Positions 28,190-37,000 are shown, counted from the stretch's first letter. The stretch is 41,406 nt of DNA from Cyanobacteria bacterium RU_5_0 (GCA_012033255.1 JAAUSF010000038.1:1-41406), one strand, 5' to 3'. The notes: generated by a model not told the origin, from the sequence alone. Made by a program: numbers and translations.

Positions 28190-30508
28190 CTACAGGTTTT
28201 CTTCAACAGAAAGGGTGTGTGAGCGAGGTAGCTGGTAAAACTTTTGCTCAGTAGAGTTATAAGCCCAAGCCCTAATTTTTACATCTCCAGGGGGCAAGTT
28301 CAATTTATTGAAGGTAATATTCCAACCCGATTGAAGCGCATCATGCCGATTTAATACAGCTACAACATCACGCCGTTCAATTGATGCTAATGCTGCACCC
28401 AAAAGCGCTAGCTTTCCTGATTTTCCAACGGAGTTGAACGTCAGCAGAACAACATTTTCGTTAGGTACTTGACCGTTTGGTGCAACTGACCAACCACTTG
28501 CTACAACGTTGAGCTTGGAATTTGTAGACGAAGGAGCTAAAGCATCAAAATGACCAACAGCTTGCTCCGAATCCGATCGTGGCACCAATAAGTCAGACAG
28601 CTTAACTTCACTCTCCCTGCGAACCCAAAACCAATTTCCATGAATGAGCATATAGGGACGATAATTCTGCCAAACGTATTGATGTACCAACAAATGAGAT
28701 GTTTCCTTGGAAATTCCGTCAATTTGATTACCCAGAGATCCATTTGAATAAAGAATTACCCTAGGTTTCATTTCTTCCAGATCTTTAACTAAATCCTTCT
28801 GAGTTTCATGAGAAGTTGAGTAAATTAAGTACCAATATTTGGAACATGGACGAGTTGCCAGAATTCTATACCATATGCCTTCTGAGGTCAATGTATAGAA
28901 ACAAGATTGCCCTTTCAGTTCTGGTTGAATTTGATTTGCAGTGTCTAAATATTCTGGATTGAGTAGTTTCGCATTTTCTTGAGAAATAATGGAGTGAACG
29001 GCTGCGGGAAAATCAAAAGCACCCTGAAGATTCGCCGCCGAAAACACTGAATTCATATTAATGAAACTGGCAGCAACGAAAACAATAGACAGCAATTGCA
29101 ACCAGGGAATTCGAGATGTTGTTTGACCAAGCGTGTGATAACCAATCAGGGCAACAAAAGCAAAAATAGCAAAGAAGCCAGGACTAATTAAATGCCCTCC
29201 ATCACTTCTACCTAGTGCAACACGCATGAAGAGAGCAGCAGACAAGAGCAATAAAATTGGGACGCTATTTTCTGATAGAAATGTCTTAAACTTTTTATTT
29301 GAAACAAAACATTCAGCCCGAAATTTCAACCATAGAATAGCCATTACGACTGACTGAAGGAGAATGGGCAACCAGTCAATCAGGCTACCGATCGAAACCG
29401 TAATAGCCGGATAAGGCAATGATGTGAATAATCCGCTCACTTTCATCCAATAGCGTACCTGAGCGATCGAAGTTGGTAAGGTACTAAAGCCAAATAGAAG
29501 GGATAGGAGAATGCTAGTTAAACCCAGTGCAGAGATGGAGATTGTTGAACTTTTAAAGAAGTAAGCCCTAGATTTTGTAATTAAAAAGTAACCAAATAGG
29601 TAGATAAAAATGAGTACGAAATAGATGGCGCGATCGTAAACATAGAGAAAACTAATGGGAATAGAAGCTCCAAGTAATGCCGGGTAAATAAATTGAGAGC
29701 GACTTAAATTCCTTTCATTCTCGATAGAGGTTAGCGATAAACGAACCCAACGAATAGCTAGAAATAGTTGGAGAATGAAAAAAGTATCTCTGTCAATTAA
29801 GCCAAAAACAATGCCATGCAGAGCAAAGTAAATCAAGCTCAATATAAGCAATACCTTCCACTTGTGTTTCTCAGATATGAATGCGGCGATCTCAACCAGA
29901 ATTAGAAACGAGATGACGATCGAAGCAAGACTTTGGAGATAAACAACAAGTATTGAAAAGGTAATATCCTTACTAGAACCACCTAAAAATTCACCGATAA
30001 TACCAGGAAGAACATTTTGACCAAAACCATGAATTAAAATGTACCCTCTTTCAAAAAATGCTCTTGGCTCTTGTAAAAATGTTTCGGATACTCCAATTTT
30101 TTCACCAAAGTGGAATCCATCACGGGCAACAGCCGTAAAAAACTCGGAAGTTGGTCGCCCAATGTTGAGTATCCAAACAAGTATTCCTGTCAATACAAAG
30201 CTGGATAGTATTTTTGGTTTCTCAAGAATATTTAGATTCCACGTACCTTTTGCTTCTTCAAGAAATTCATTCCCTTCTATAACTTGACTTCTAAAAAATT
30301 CAAGAATGACAATAGCTAAATTGGGGATAAGAATTAATAGAAGATAAATAGCAATATTTGTCAGTGGGCTTCTTCCTAATGTAACAATGTATGAAATAAT
30401 TCCATGTGTTTCACCAATTGGAATATTAAGCGAGTTAACCGTTGGAAGAATTAGCCACCAACAGAGTAGCGTTACTACAACAACATAAGACAGTATTGGA
30501 ACACTCAT
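28190..30508 (-). CDS. Large polytopic membrane protein, possible GT-C type glycosyltransferase
   Basis: I do not recognise a named family. The 772-residue protein has about 11-13 hydrophobic segments in the first 490 residues, with a loop between the early segments that contains RDGFHFGEKIGV and FFERGYILIHGFGQN. Acidic residues in a first periplasmic loop and a large soluble C-terminal part are features of GT-C transferases that use polyprenyl-linked sugars. The C terminus (about 490-772) is soluble and seems to have two parts, the last about 100 residues beta-rich. The ATG at 30508 is preferred to a TTG three codons upstream. The DPMS-like gene lies just downstream, in keeping with a lipid-linked sugar pathway. 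Confidence 0.7.
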   Translation of the reverse strand: MSVPILSYVVVVTLLCWWLILPTVNSLNIPIGETHGIISYIVTLGRSPLTNIAIYLLLILIPNLAIVILEFFRSQVIEGNEFLEEAKGTWNLNILEKPKILSSFVLTGILVWILNIGRPTSEFFTAVARDGFHFGEKIGVSETFLQEPRAFFERGYILIHGFGQNVLPGIIGEFLGGSSKDITFSILVVYLQSLASIVISFLILVEIAAFISEKHKWKVLLILSLIYFALHGIVFGLIDRDTFFILQLFLAIRWVRLSLTSIENERNLSRSQFIYPALLGASIPISFLYVYDRAIYFVLIFIYLFGYFLITKSRAYFFKSSTISISALGLTSILLSLLFGFSTLPTSIAQVRYWMKVSGLFTSLPYPAITVSIGSLIDWLPILLQSVVMAILWLKFRAECFVSNKKFKTFLSENSVPILLLLSAALFMRVALGRSDGGHLISPGFFAIFAFVALIGYHTLGQTTSRIPWLQLLSIVFVAASFINMNSVFSAANLQGAFDFPAAVHSIISQENAKLLNPEYLDTANQIQPELKGQSCFYTLTSEGIWYRILATRPCSKYWYLIYSTSHETQKDLVKDLEEMKPRVILYSNGSLGNQIDGISKETSHLLVHQYVWQNYRPYMLIHGNWFWVRRESEVKLSDLLVPRSDSEQAVGHFDALAPSSTNSKLNVVASGWSVAPNGQVPNENVVLLTFNSVGKSGKLALLGAALASIERRDVVAVLNRHDALQSGWNITFNKLNLPPGDVKIRAWAYNSTEQKFYQLPRSHTLSVEENL

Positions 30509-30535
30509 ACACCACAATTTAGAGCTTATCGATCG

Positions 30536-31663
30536 CTAACTAGTACTTCCAGAACTAAGCAATTTCTTCAGTTTAAACCACTGAGTCCGTAATTTCCAAA
30601 ACTTGCTAGCTTTCATCGCATCGATTTCAGCTTGAGAATCTTTCAATCGTATTTTGATATTCTGTACTTGTGAACGCAATTTTCTTGTTAAACTTCGCTT
30701 TTGCTCTAATTGAGCATTAAATTGCTTAATTTGAGATTGTAGTCTTTCTAACTCTGCTTGAGTCTTTTGGAGTTTTGCTTGTGTCAGCAATTTTTCTTCA
30801 CGCTCTCGCCCTAGCTCAAAGCGCAAATTTGAATGCCCTAACTGATCAGGTTTCAAAACTGGCAAACTCTCAAGTTGAATATGTTGCCAGTTTTTGAGGC
30901 TACTGAAACTCAATGCTTGTAAACTAACATAAAACTCGCATCCATCGGTTTTATAAAACTTCGCTATTTTAAAGTCGAAAAGCTCAAGCTTGATTAAGGT
31001 TCTAAATAGTTCAAAGAGTGAATAGGGTGTAAATACCCAACAGTGAACATCGTGATAAGTATCATCAACAAATACTCTTTTAGCAGTCTCCCAAGCTTCA
31101 GCTTCAGAGTGTATCTGAACTAACTCATTTTCTGAAATCTCTCCTTTCCAGGCGATCGCTCCTTTCCAGGACACGGCTGATGAGAGAAAATCATAAATCT
31201 GACGAGGTGAAGGTTTCCTTGCTCCTCGCAAATAAGCCTCCACAACATCAGCAGGTTTAGTCAATTGGCGGTAGTAATCAAAACAGTATTGCTTATCTGG
31301 AATGACGAGCGACAAAATTCCGTCTGGCTTCAGAATTGCCCGAATTTCTTTCAGCCAACCAATGAAATCAGGAACATGTTCAATGACGTGAGAAGCTACT
31401 ACATAATCAAATAATGCTTCATCGCCCACCAATTCCGCTAGACTCTGCGAACCCCAGACGTAATCCACATCCACAATCTTATTAATGTCCACACCTTGAT
31501 CATGGGCATATTTTGTTCGCAATCCTTCTGTTGTTTCATGGTCTACGTACCGCACTGTTCCCATCTCGCGAGTAACAATTGGATTTGCCAATGCTCCAAT
31601 TTCAATCCCAACTTGAGTAGATGGTTCGATGCAGACAAGAATCTTTTCTACCCTGGTCGTCAT
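30536..31663 (-). CDS. Class I SAM methyltransferase with coiled-coil C terminus
   Basis: The 375-residue protein is the first gene of the glycan locus. Its N-terminal domain has an unusual GIEIGALANPIV in motif I, with VRYVDHET (acidic motif II), FDYVVASHVIEHVPDF (motif IV-like) and LKPDGILSLVIPDKQYCFDYYR, as in methyltransferases associated with cell-wall or O-antigen clusters. Residues about 285-345 form a coiled coil (LLTQAKLQKTQAELERLQSQ). It ends in the shared module EIDAMKASKFWKLRTQWFKLKK (346-367). Target is unknown; a sugar in the surface glycan is likely. Upstream, TGGGGT...ACCCCA (about 31674-31701) could form a hairpin in the leader. Confidence 0.87.
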   Translation of the reverse strand: MTTRVEKILVCIEPSTQVGIEIGALANPIVTREMGTVRYVDHETTEGLRTKYAHDQGVDINKIVDVDYVWGSQSLAELVGDEALFDYVVASHVIEHVPDFIGWLKEIRAILKPDGILSLVIPDKQYCFDYYRQLTKPADVVEAYLRGARKPSPRQIYDFLSSAVSWKGAIAWKGEISENELVQIHSEAEAWETAKRVFVDDTYHDVHCWVFTPYSLFELFRTLIKLELFDFKIAKFYKTDGCEFYVSLQALSFSSLKNWQHIQLESLPVLKPDQLGHSNLRFELGREREEKLLTQAKLQKTQAELERLQSQIKQFNAQLEQKRSLTRKLRSQVQNIKIRLKDSQAEIDAMKASKFWKLRTQWFKLKKLLSSGSTS

Positions 31664-31794
31664 GGTTGCTCAATGGGGTGTGAGTACGTTTAAGACCCCA
31701 AAATACTAGAGGGATGTTACCATGACCTGTTCCATTTTGGATAAAACTCGTTTTCTCTGAGTCGAAACCGATCGCCTTAACTGCCCATTATCCA

Positions 31795-32006
31795 ATGGAC
31801 CGAGTCCCCTTCGACCAGTTCTACAAGCAGCTTTTAGAAGAATTCCTGACTCCCTTGGGTCGAAAGCCCGATTTGGTGAGATGGACGAGCAACTTTCTGC
31901 CATCATTCCATCATTGCTAGCTTTGTCGCCAGACGAGTATGCCCAAGTCCTTCTGCAACTGTCTAACTTGTCGCGAGACGCATTGATTGCCAGATTTCAG
32001 CCTTGA
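31795..32006 (+). pseudogene. Remnant of a DUF4351 / Rpn-family gene
   Basis: The first frame, from ATG 31795, reads MDRVPFDQFYKQLLEEFLTPLG, resembling the N terminus of Rpn-type proteins, and stops at 31918-31920. A second frame, from about 31878, reads GEMDEQLSAIIPSLLALSPDEY followed by AQVLLQLSNLSRDALIARF and stops at 32006. The latter is the C-terminal DUF4351 motif of the same protein family. The middle (nuclease part) is missing, so the gene has lost most of its length and is frameshifted. Rpn proteins are recombination-promoting nucleases related to transposases. Confidence 0.7.
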
Positions 32007-32055
32007 TGTCGAGGGAACTTGGTTTCACCGTTTGTTCACCGTTCGTTTCATGGGT

Positions 32056-32748
32056 CTAAGTCGAAACTGATTGTCGTAGCTTCGCGCTATTTCGATCGAT
32101 CGTCTTCTGCGTCTCAATCAGTTGTGCCAATTGCTCCTGCACCTTCAGCGCCTGTCGTTTCGCCTGTACCTTTCGCTCTAAAGCCGATCGCGCCAAATCT
32201 TCCCTACCTTTCTTGAGCGCCAGATCGGCTACCCGATGCCACGTCAACACTGCATCCTGCGCCTGGTTGTACTGCGCCTGAAGCCGATTTTGCGCTACCG
32301 TCAGATTGCCGATCGCCTGACGATATAACTCCATTGCCTTCACCGGATCACCCTGCACCGCCTCCTCAACCAACTGCCGCGACGCAAACGGACTAATTCG
32401 TGATGCATCTAGTCCGTACTCCGCTAACTGGTTACTCTCATTCCGTCCCGTCTTACACCACGTCGCAAAATGCTCACAGTTATTTGTTAACAGACTATAT
32501 TGCCGCTCCCCCAAACGACTCTCTGCCCGCTCAACCACCACATCCGGCACATACGACACTGCATATCGCTTCGTATACACTGGAGTTGCCCGTGCGAACG
32601 CCTCATACGACGTGCGCGTCACCACTGCATCCTGCCCCTTGTGGTAGTGAATCACCGTCCCATCTCCACAATCGATGCCATGATGCTCATACACCCCATC
32701 CATCCCCATCAGAGGACGCATCACATAGATTTGATCGCCGCGTACCAT
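32056..32748 (-). CDS. LRAT-like NlpC/P60-superfamily protein with PspA-like helical tail
   Basis: The 230-residue product has an LRAT (lecithin retinol acyltransferase) domain: GDQIYVMRPL, the catalytic-type His in YEHHGIDCGDG (about 22-23), VIHYHKG (His 34) and the nucleophile in NNCEHFATWC (Cys 91). The fold is a circularly permuted NlpC/P60 thiol acyltransferase or hydrolase; lipids are likely substrates. The C-terminal half is helical and basic (QYNQAQDAVLTWHRVADLAL, GREDLARSALERKVQAKRQAL), similar in style to PspA/Vipp1 helices. The ATG at 32748 fits the usual start (M-x-R-G-D-Q-I-Y-V); an in-frame TTG at 32796 is less likely. No Shine-Dalgarno sequence is evident. Confidence 0.85.
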   Translation of the reverse strand: MVRGDQIYVMRPLMGMDGVYEHHGIDCGDGTVIHYHKGQDAVVTRTSYEAFARATPVYTKRYAVSYVPDVVVERAESRLGERQYSLLTNNCEHFATWCKTGRNESNQLAEYGLDASRISPFASRQLVEEAVQGDPVKAMELYRQAIGNLTVAQNRLQAQYNQAQDAVLTWHRVADLALKKGREDLARSALERKVQAKRQALKVQEQLAQLIETQKTIDRNSAKLRQSVST

Positions 32749-32802
32749 GAGTTTTTGTAAATCTGCAATAGAATCCCACTCCAGAATAACTCCCAACGCA
32801 AA

Positions 32803-32830
32803 GTAAGGGCGAACCGCCGTTCGCCCCTAC
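32803..32830. repeat. Hairpin repeat GTAAGGGCGAAC / GTTCGCCCCTAC
   Basis: A 12-base stem with one mismatch and a CGCC loop lies between two minus-strand genes. The core GGGCGAAC motif recurs at about 2201-2217. This could be a dispersed REP-type element and may terminate the upstream metalloprotease transcript. Confidence 0.6.
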
Positions 32831-32900
32831 ATCTTATCCTATGCCTTCTTCCCCTGCGCTCCCTCCGATCTCAATCGCGCGGTCTGCCCCTCGTCTTCCT

Positions 32901-35171
32901 CTATGCCTTTTTATCCTTCGATTTCGATCGCTCAGACTTACGTGGCTGATCCTTCCGCTTCACGGAACTCGACAGATCCGATGACCCTAACAAATTCAAG
33001 CCTAAAGCCGTTTTCACCCCAGAACAGGTCGGACACCCACACTGGAACGGTAACTCTGATTTCTTCAACGACTTGAAGTTGGAAGACTGGTTGGTTGATT
33101 TCGACTTCGATGACGGCTGAATATTTTGGGACAGTGAGTAGGTGTCTGCTGCGCCATAGTTAACATTCCAGCCAATGTCGCGGAGAGAGGCGATCGTCAT
33201 TTGACTCAACGGCATTTTAGCTCCCTGCTGTTCTGCAAAAGGAGTGAGAAGCTCATCCGCAAACTTGGCTTCATCCCAGTGACCGAAATAGCGAGACTCC
33301 ACGGGAATTGCCGTTGGGCTGTAAGTGCCCAATAGCTCCCCATAAGCCCTACCTGCGTAGCTGTCGGCTTTATAAGTGTTGGAGGAGCGATCGATAAAAC
33401 TGCGTCCTTGTTTCTCCCAAATCGTGCCAACTCCTAAAACGTGACCCAACTCGTGCGTCACAATATCCTTCAGGTAACTGGCGTTGCTGTTGTAAGTATT
33501 GCTATAGCTGGTGTTGATCCGGACGGTTCCGGTGGTCGGCATCCACTTGCCCGTGGCATCCGTTTCACCCGATCGATTCGTTGCTGCCGCCAACCAGGTT
33601 TCCGAACTGTTAATGCCCACCACATCGATCACGAGATTGTGGGCACCATTGAAGCTACTATGGGAAACCGCATTCTCCCAAATCCTGGCGGCGTCTGTCA
33701 GAGCATTCCGCACGGCTGCGGTGACGTTACCCAACCCGTCTCCGTAATTGAACTGAATCGAGAATTTGCGATTGTCACTTCCAGACGAGGTAAAGTCGGT
33801 GGCAACAGTGTAATTGCTCTGCTGATCGCTGTAGCCTTTCACCTGCACATAATAGGTTCCTGCCTGCAAGAACTTCCGAATCGACTCACTTGAGTTACCC
33901 CATTCCCACTGCCACGCCAGCACTTCATTTTGGTCGATCGACCCATTATTATTGCTGTCCTTGATCAGCCGCACATCGGCATCCCCAGTCAACCCAGAGA
34001 GATTCGCGGTGAACGTACCCGCCTGGTTAACATTGAAGCGATAGAAGTGATCACGAGTTCCTCCGCCAATTTGTTTCGTTTGAGAAAAAGCGGCTGAAGA
34101 CATTGCCGCCGCACTTCCTAACGAGTTACCCGGATTGGACGAGCCTCCTAATGGATTGGGTGAAGGAGATGGATTGGGTGAAGGAGATGGGTTAGGTGAA
34201 GGAGATGGATTGGGGCTGGGAGCCGGAATCGGACCCGCTTGGGGAGAAGTCGTATAGCCAGCCGACATCTCTAAGGTATATTTGGCGCTAGACGTGTCGT
34301 AAGGTGCAACATTGACAAAATACGTGCCTGCATTCAGCCGACGACTAATTGATTCCCCTGCCCCTCCATCGTTTGAGGATTGCACAACCTCGGTGCCGCC
34401 GCCATTCAGCAGACGCAGATCTACATCTCGACTCACATTGCTGATTGCAACGCTGAAATCGGCGGCTTCTGACAATGTGAAACGGTAATAATCATTGCGA
34501 TCGTTCCGGCTCACCTTGCCGCGATACATGCGTTTCGTGCGGCTCAAATTGCCAGCATCCATCGCCTGATTCGTTTCATTCCCCGCATCTGTCGCTCTGC
34601 CTGAGCCTTTCAAATTCAGCGTGTAGTTGGCGTTTGCGTTGGTGCCGCCTACTTGGATGTAATAAGTTCCCGACTTCAGATTGCTCTCGACCGACTCTTC
34701 ACGATTCCCCGATCGATTAGAAGTGTTCAGCATACTGCCATCTGCCTTCAGCAGCTTCAGATCCGCGTTTGCACTCAACTGATTGAGCTTCAGCCTCACC
34801 CGCGATGACTTAGACAGAGTGAACTTAAAAAAGTGATTCCGATTGCGTTCAACTGTATCCTGACGAACATATTCTGTCTTGCCGCTCAAGTTACCCAAAT
34901 TGTTCGCTGAATTCAATGAGGCTCCAGCTAGGCTTTGTGTCCCTGAAGAGGCTTGGGCACTGAGCGACTGCGCCTTCTGATATGACTCAGTACTCTGGCT
35001 GCTGCCAAAAAGAAACCGTTGAGAAGAACTAGACCGTCCACTCAGCTTACGATTTGTACGAGAGTTAGCTGGTTTAAGGAATTGGTCTTGATTGACTTGT
35101 AGAGATGAACGGGATGTTGTATCCAGGTTAGCGAAATCTCTGGAACCTTTTGTTCCGAAAGTGTGAGACAT
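32901..35171 (-). CDS. Leishmanolysin-like metalloprotease with three PPC domains
   Basis: This 756-residue protein has three bacterial pre-peptidase C-terminal (PPC) beta-sandwich domains (about 93-188, 208-305 and 350-460). A (S-P-N-P) linker at 318-343 is coded by 18-bp repeats. The peptidase domain (about 468-675) has the zinc motif THELGHVLGVG (572-582), a third ligand His in YFGHWDE and MTIASLRDIGW, as in M8 leishmanolysin-type enzymes. PPC3 contains a calcium-loop-like DSNNNGSIDQNE. It probably acts outside the cell, yet no signal peptide is visible. The tail holds CGCPTCSG and a very basic end. AGGAG seven bases before ATG 35171 supports this start. Confidence 0.88.
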   Translation of the reverse strand: MSHTFGTKGSRDFANLDTTSRSSLQVNQDQFLKPANSRTNRKLSGRSSSSQRFLFGSSQSTESYQKAQSLSAQASSGTQSLAGASLNSANNLGNLSGKTEYVRQDTVERNRNHFFKFTLSKSSRVRLKLNQLSANADLKLLKADGSMLNTSNRSGNREESVESNLKSGTYYIQVGGTNANANYTLNLKGSGRATDAGNETNQAMDAGNLSRTKRMYRGKVSRNDRNDYYRFTLSEAADFSVAISNVSRDVDLRLLNGGGTEVVQSSNDGGAGESISRRLNAGTYFVNVAPYDTSSAKYTLEMSAGYTTSPQAGPIPAPSPNPSPSPNPSPSPNPSPSPNPLGGSSNPGNSLGSAAAMSSAAFSQTKQIGGGTRDHFYRFNVNQAGTFTANLSGLTGDADVRLIKDSNNNGSIDQNEVLAWQWEWGNSSESIRKFLQAGTYYVQVKGYSDQQSNYTVATDFTSSGSDNRKFSIQFNYGDGLGNVTAAVRNALTDAARIWENAVSHSSFNGAHNLVIDVVGINSSETWLAAATNRSGETDATGKWMPTTGTVRINTSYSNTYNSNASYLKDIVTHELGHVLGVGTIWEKQGRSFIDRSSNTYKADSYAGRAYGELLGTYSPTAIPVESRYFGHWDEAKFADELLTPFAEQQGAKMPLSQMTIASLRDIGWNVNYGAADTYSLSQNIQPSSKSKSTNQSSNFKSLKKSELPFQCGCPTCSGVKTALGLNLLGSSDLSSSVKRKDQPRKSERSKSKDKKA
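34153..34224 (-). repeat. 18-bp coding repeats (Pro-rich linker)
   Basis: About four copies of a unit close to GGATTGGGTGAAGGAGAT encode the repeated S-P-S-P-N-P linker of the metalloprotease. Copy number could vary between strains. Confidence 0.8.
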
Positions 35172-35485
35172 AGGTACTCCTGATAACCTAAGCAGCAAAA
35201 GTAGGCACAAAAACCTTGTGCAGCGATCGCTCGCTGTTTGGCGCGAATCAATTTACGAAAGATAGAAACCACAGGGGGAGTGCATTCTAGCCCCTTGCGT
35301 GAGTGTGTTGCGCCGTCCCTACTAATGACTTCAGACTATCCAGATGGTTCCGCTAAATCTATTCATAATTCCTTCAATTGACTTCCCCAATTAGAGTGAA
35401 TTTATACGATCGCCGTGAATAATGTGACACATCCCGCATAAGAGCGTTTCGCGAAACGCCCCAGATTATAAGTCCTATAGCTAAG
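35172..35485. other. Spacer with a palindrome
   Basis: This 314-base gap has no gene I can support. GCGTTTCGCGAAACGC (35444-35459) is a perfect 16-base palindrome just downstream of the hydrolase gene; no U-tract follows it. Confidence 0.5.
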
Positions 35486-36478
35486 TTACAAGATAGAAGC
35501 CATGACTTTGTGCCACGCTCGATAGCCTCGATCGCTAAGGTGAATGCCATCGGTGGTTAAGTCGCGACTGAGAATTCCGGAGTCATCTAGAAACGCGGGT
35601 TGCAAGTTGAGAAAATTAACGCCTTCTTCTTCGGCAACGGTGGAGATATTGTAATTGAGGCGGCGAATGCGATCGGTTGGCAGTGCAGCAAGGCGAGTGG
35701 GCAGAATCGAATGAATGATAATTTGGGCTTGCGGATGTGCCTGTTTCAAGCGGCGCATAATTTCACGCAGATTCCCCACAATCTCTATATCTGTTGCCCC
35801 TCGACGCAAATCATTGATTCCCGCCATCACATGAATCGTGTCAGGGCGTGTCTCATCTAATGCCGAAATTCGCCTCAAAATGCCGCTAGTTGTGTCGCCA
35901 GAAATGCCTTGATTGAGCCAGAAGCGATCGTCCATCATCAACTCAGATGGAAACCATAGCGAGATCGAATCCCCAAGCAGGACAGTCAATTCGCTCGATC
36001 CTTGCCCAACCGCCATCGCATTTGCTTCCTGTGCCAACAGGTTTACCCACTGCTCATAGGTTGGGGTTGCGGTCGCATCGCGCCATTCCTGCTGAAAGCT
36101 ATTTGCAGGTAAACGAGTATAAATTTTGCCCGTTTGCAAGGCGGCTAGTCGTTGGACATAAAGCTGTTCACCTGTGAGTGGTTCGGGTAAACGGTTTGTC
36201 TTGGCTGCCGGATCGATAGCATTTCGAGTCGCTGGACGATCGGGAATGACTCCTTGCCGATTCACCTCCAGACGGCTGAACTCCAAACGACTGAACTCCG
36301 CCGTCGCTACCAACGCTCGATCGCCAACCAGCTTCGAGACATTACACAATTGGGAGATACGGCTATCAGTCGCAGTTGGCAAATTTCTTGGCACCCTGGA
36401 CAAAGGAACGGCTAACTGCCAACCGGGAGCCTGCCCTTGAGCCATCAAACCTACCGCTAAAAGGCATACACTACTCAT
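35486..36478 (-). CDS. SGNH/GDSL family hydrolase, exported
   Basis: The 330-residue protein begins MSSVCLLAVGLMAQGQAPG, a short signal-peptide-like segment. About 130 residues of less conserved sequence follow, then an SGNH hydrolase domain: block I LLGDSISLWFP (Ser nucleophile), block II GISGDTTSGILRRI (oxyanion Gly), block III GINDLRRGATD (Asn), and block V TTDGIHLSDRGY (Asp and His). This is an esterase or lipase-like fold acting on acyl or acetyl groups, possibly of cell-wall or polysaccharide. The ATG at 36478 follows AAGGAG; a TTG nine codons upstream is not needed. Confidence 0.9.
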   Translation of the reverse strand: MSSVCLLAVGLMAQGQAPGWQLAVPLSRVPRNLPTATDSRISQLCNVSKLVGDRALVATAEFSRLEFSRLEVNRQGVIPDRPATRNAIDPAAKTNRLPEPLTGEQLYVQRLAALQTGKIYTRLPANSFQQEWRDATATPTYEQWVNLLAQEANAMAVGQGSSELTVLLGDSISLWFPSELMMDDRFWLNQGISGDTTSGILRRISALDETRPDTIHVMAGINDLRRGATDIEIVGNLREIMRRLKQAHPQAQIIIHSILPTRLAALPTDRIRRLNYNISTVAEEEGVNFLNLQPAFLDDSGILSRDLTTDGIHLSDRGYRAWHKVMASIL

Positions 36479-36638
36479 GCACTCCAACTCCTTCCATTCA
36501 TCCAAGGCACACAGTGCTTACCTTCCTTTAACCCACGATCGCGATCGTGGTCAGGAAAGTTATATGAAAATTAATGGGAAGTGGGAAGGATGAAGAACGA
36601 AGGATGAAGGATAGAGATTGTGTAATGTTGGCTGTCCT

Positions 36639-36687
36639 TTTTTCGTTTTTCGTTTTTCGTTTTTCGTTTTTCGTTTTTCGTTTTTCG
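36639..36687. repeat. (TTTTTCG)7 heptanucleotide tandem repeat
   Basis: Seven exact copies of TTTTTCG lie in the spacer between the GDSL hydrolase and GUN4 genes. Short tandem heptamers are known from filamentous cyanobacteria. GGATGAA-like repeats precede it at about 36587-36612. Confidence 0.95.
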
Positions 36688-36757
36688 TTCTTTGTCCTTT
36701 GACAAATGACAGTTTCTACTCGTGCGTTAATTGCGCCGATCGACTTAAAGGAACATA

Positions 36758-37000
36758 TTAAAAGAACAGATGGCGTTCGAGGTGATATCGTTCCCGAATG
36801 TGCTGCACCGATTGGGGCATCGCCGCATACTCATACCCACTTCAATTTGCGATTTGCTTCGTCCAGGTTTCCAGAAGGATAGGGGTTTCAAATTGCTTGA
36901 ACAGGGCTGCCACCGCGTTAGAAGTCGCGATCGCACTTTTATAAAAACTTTTGATTGCGGTTTGGCGATCGCGAAATTCACGGAATAATCTATGATGACA
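36758..37000 (-). pseudogene. Fragment of an unknown gene with an internal stop
   Basis: The minus strand reads one frame, HRLFREFRDRQTAIKSFYKS continuing through ATSNAVAALFKQFETPILLE to TWTKQIAN, then a TGA, then SGYEYAAMPQSVQHIRERYH ending LERHLFF-TAA. The stretch before and after the TGA is coding-like in composition, but no start codon is seen. It may be the C-terminal remnant of a lost gene. I do not recognise the family. Confidence 0.45.

Noticed and set aside
32400-32760. Plus-strand His/Pro-rich frames
   Set aside because: They are antisense to the LRAT-domain gene, whose catalytic motifs are clear.
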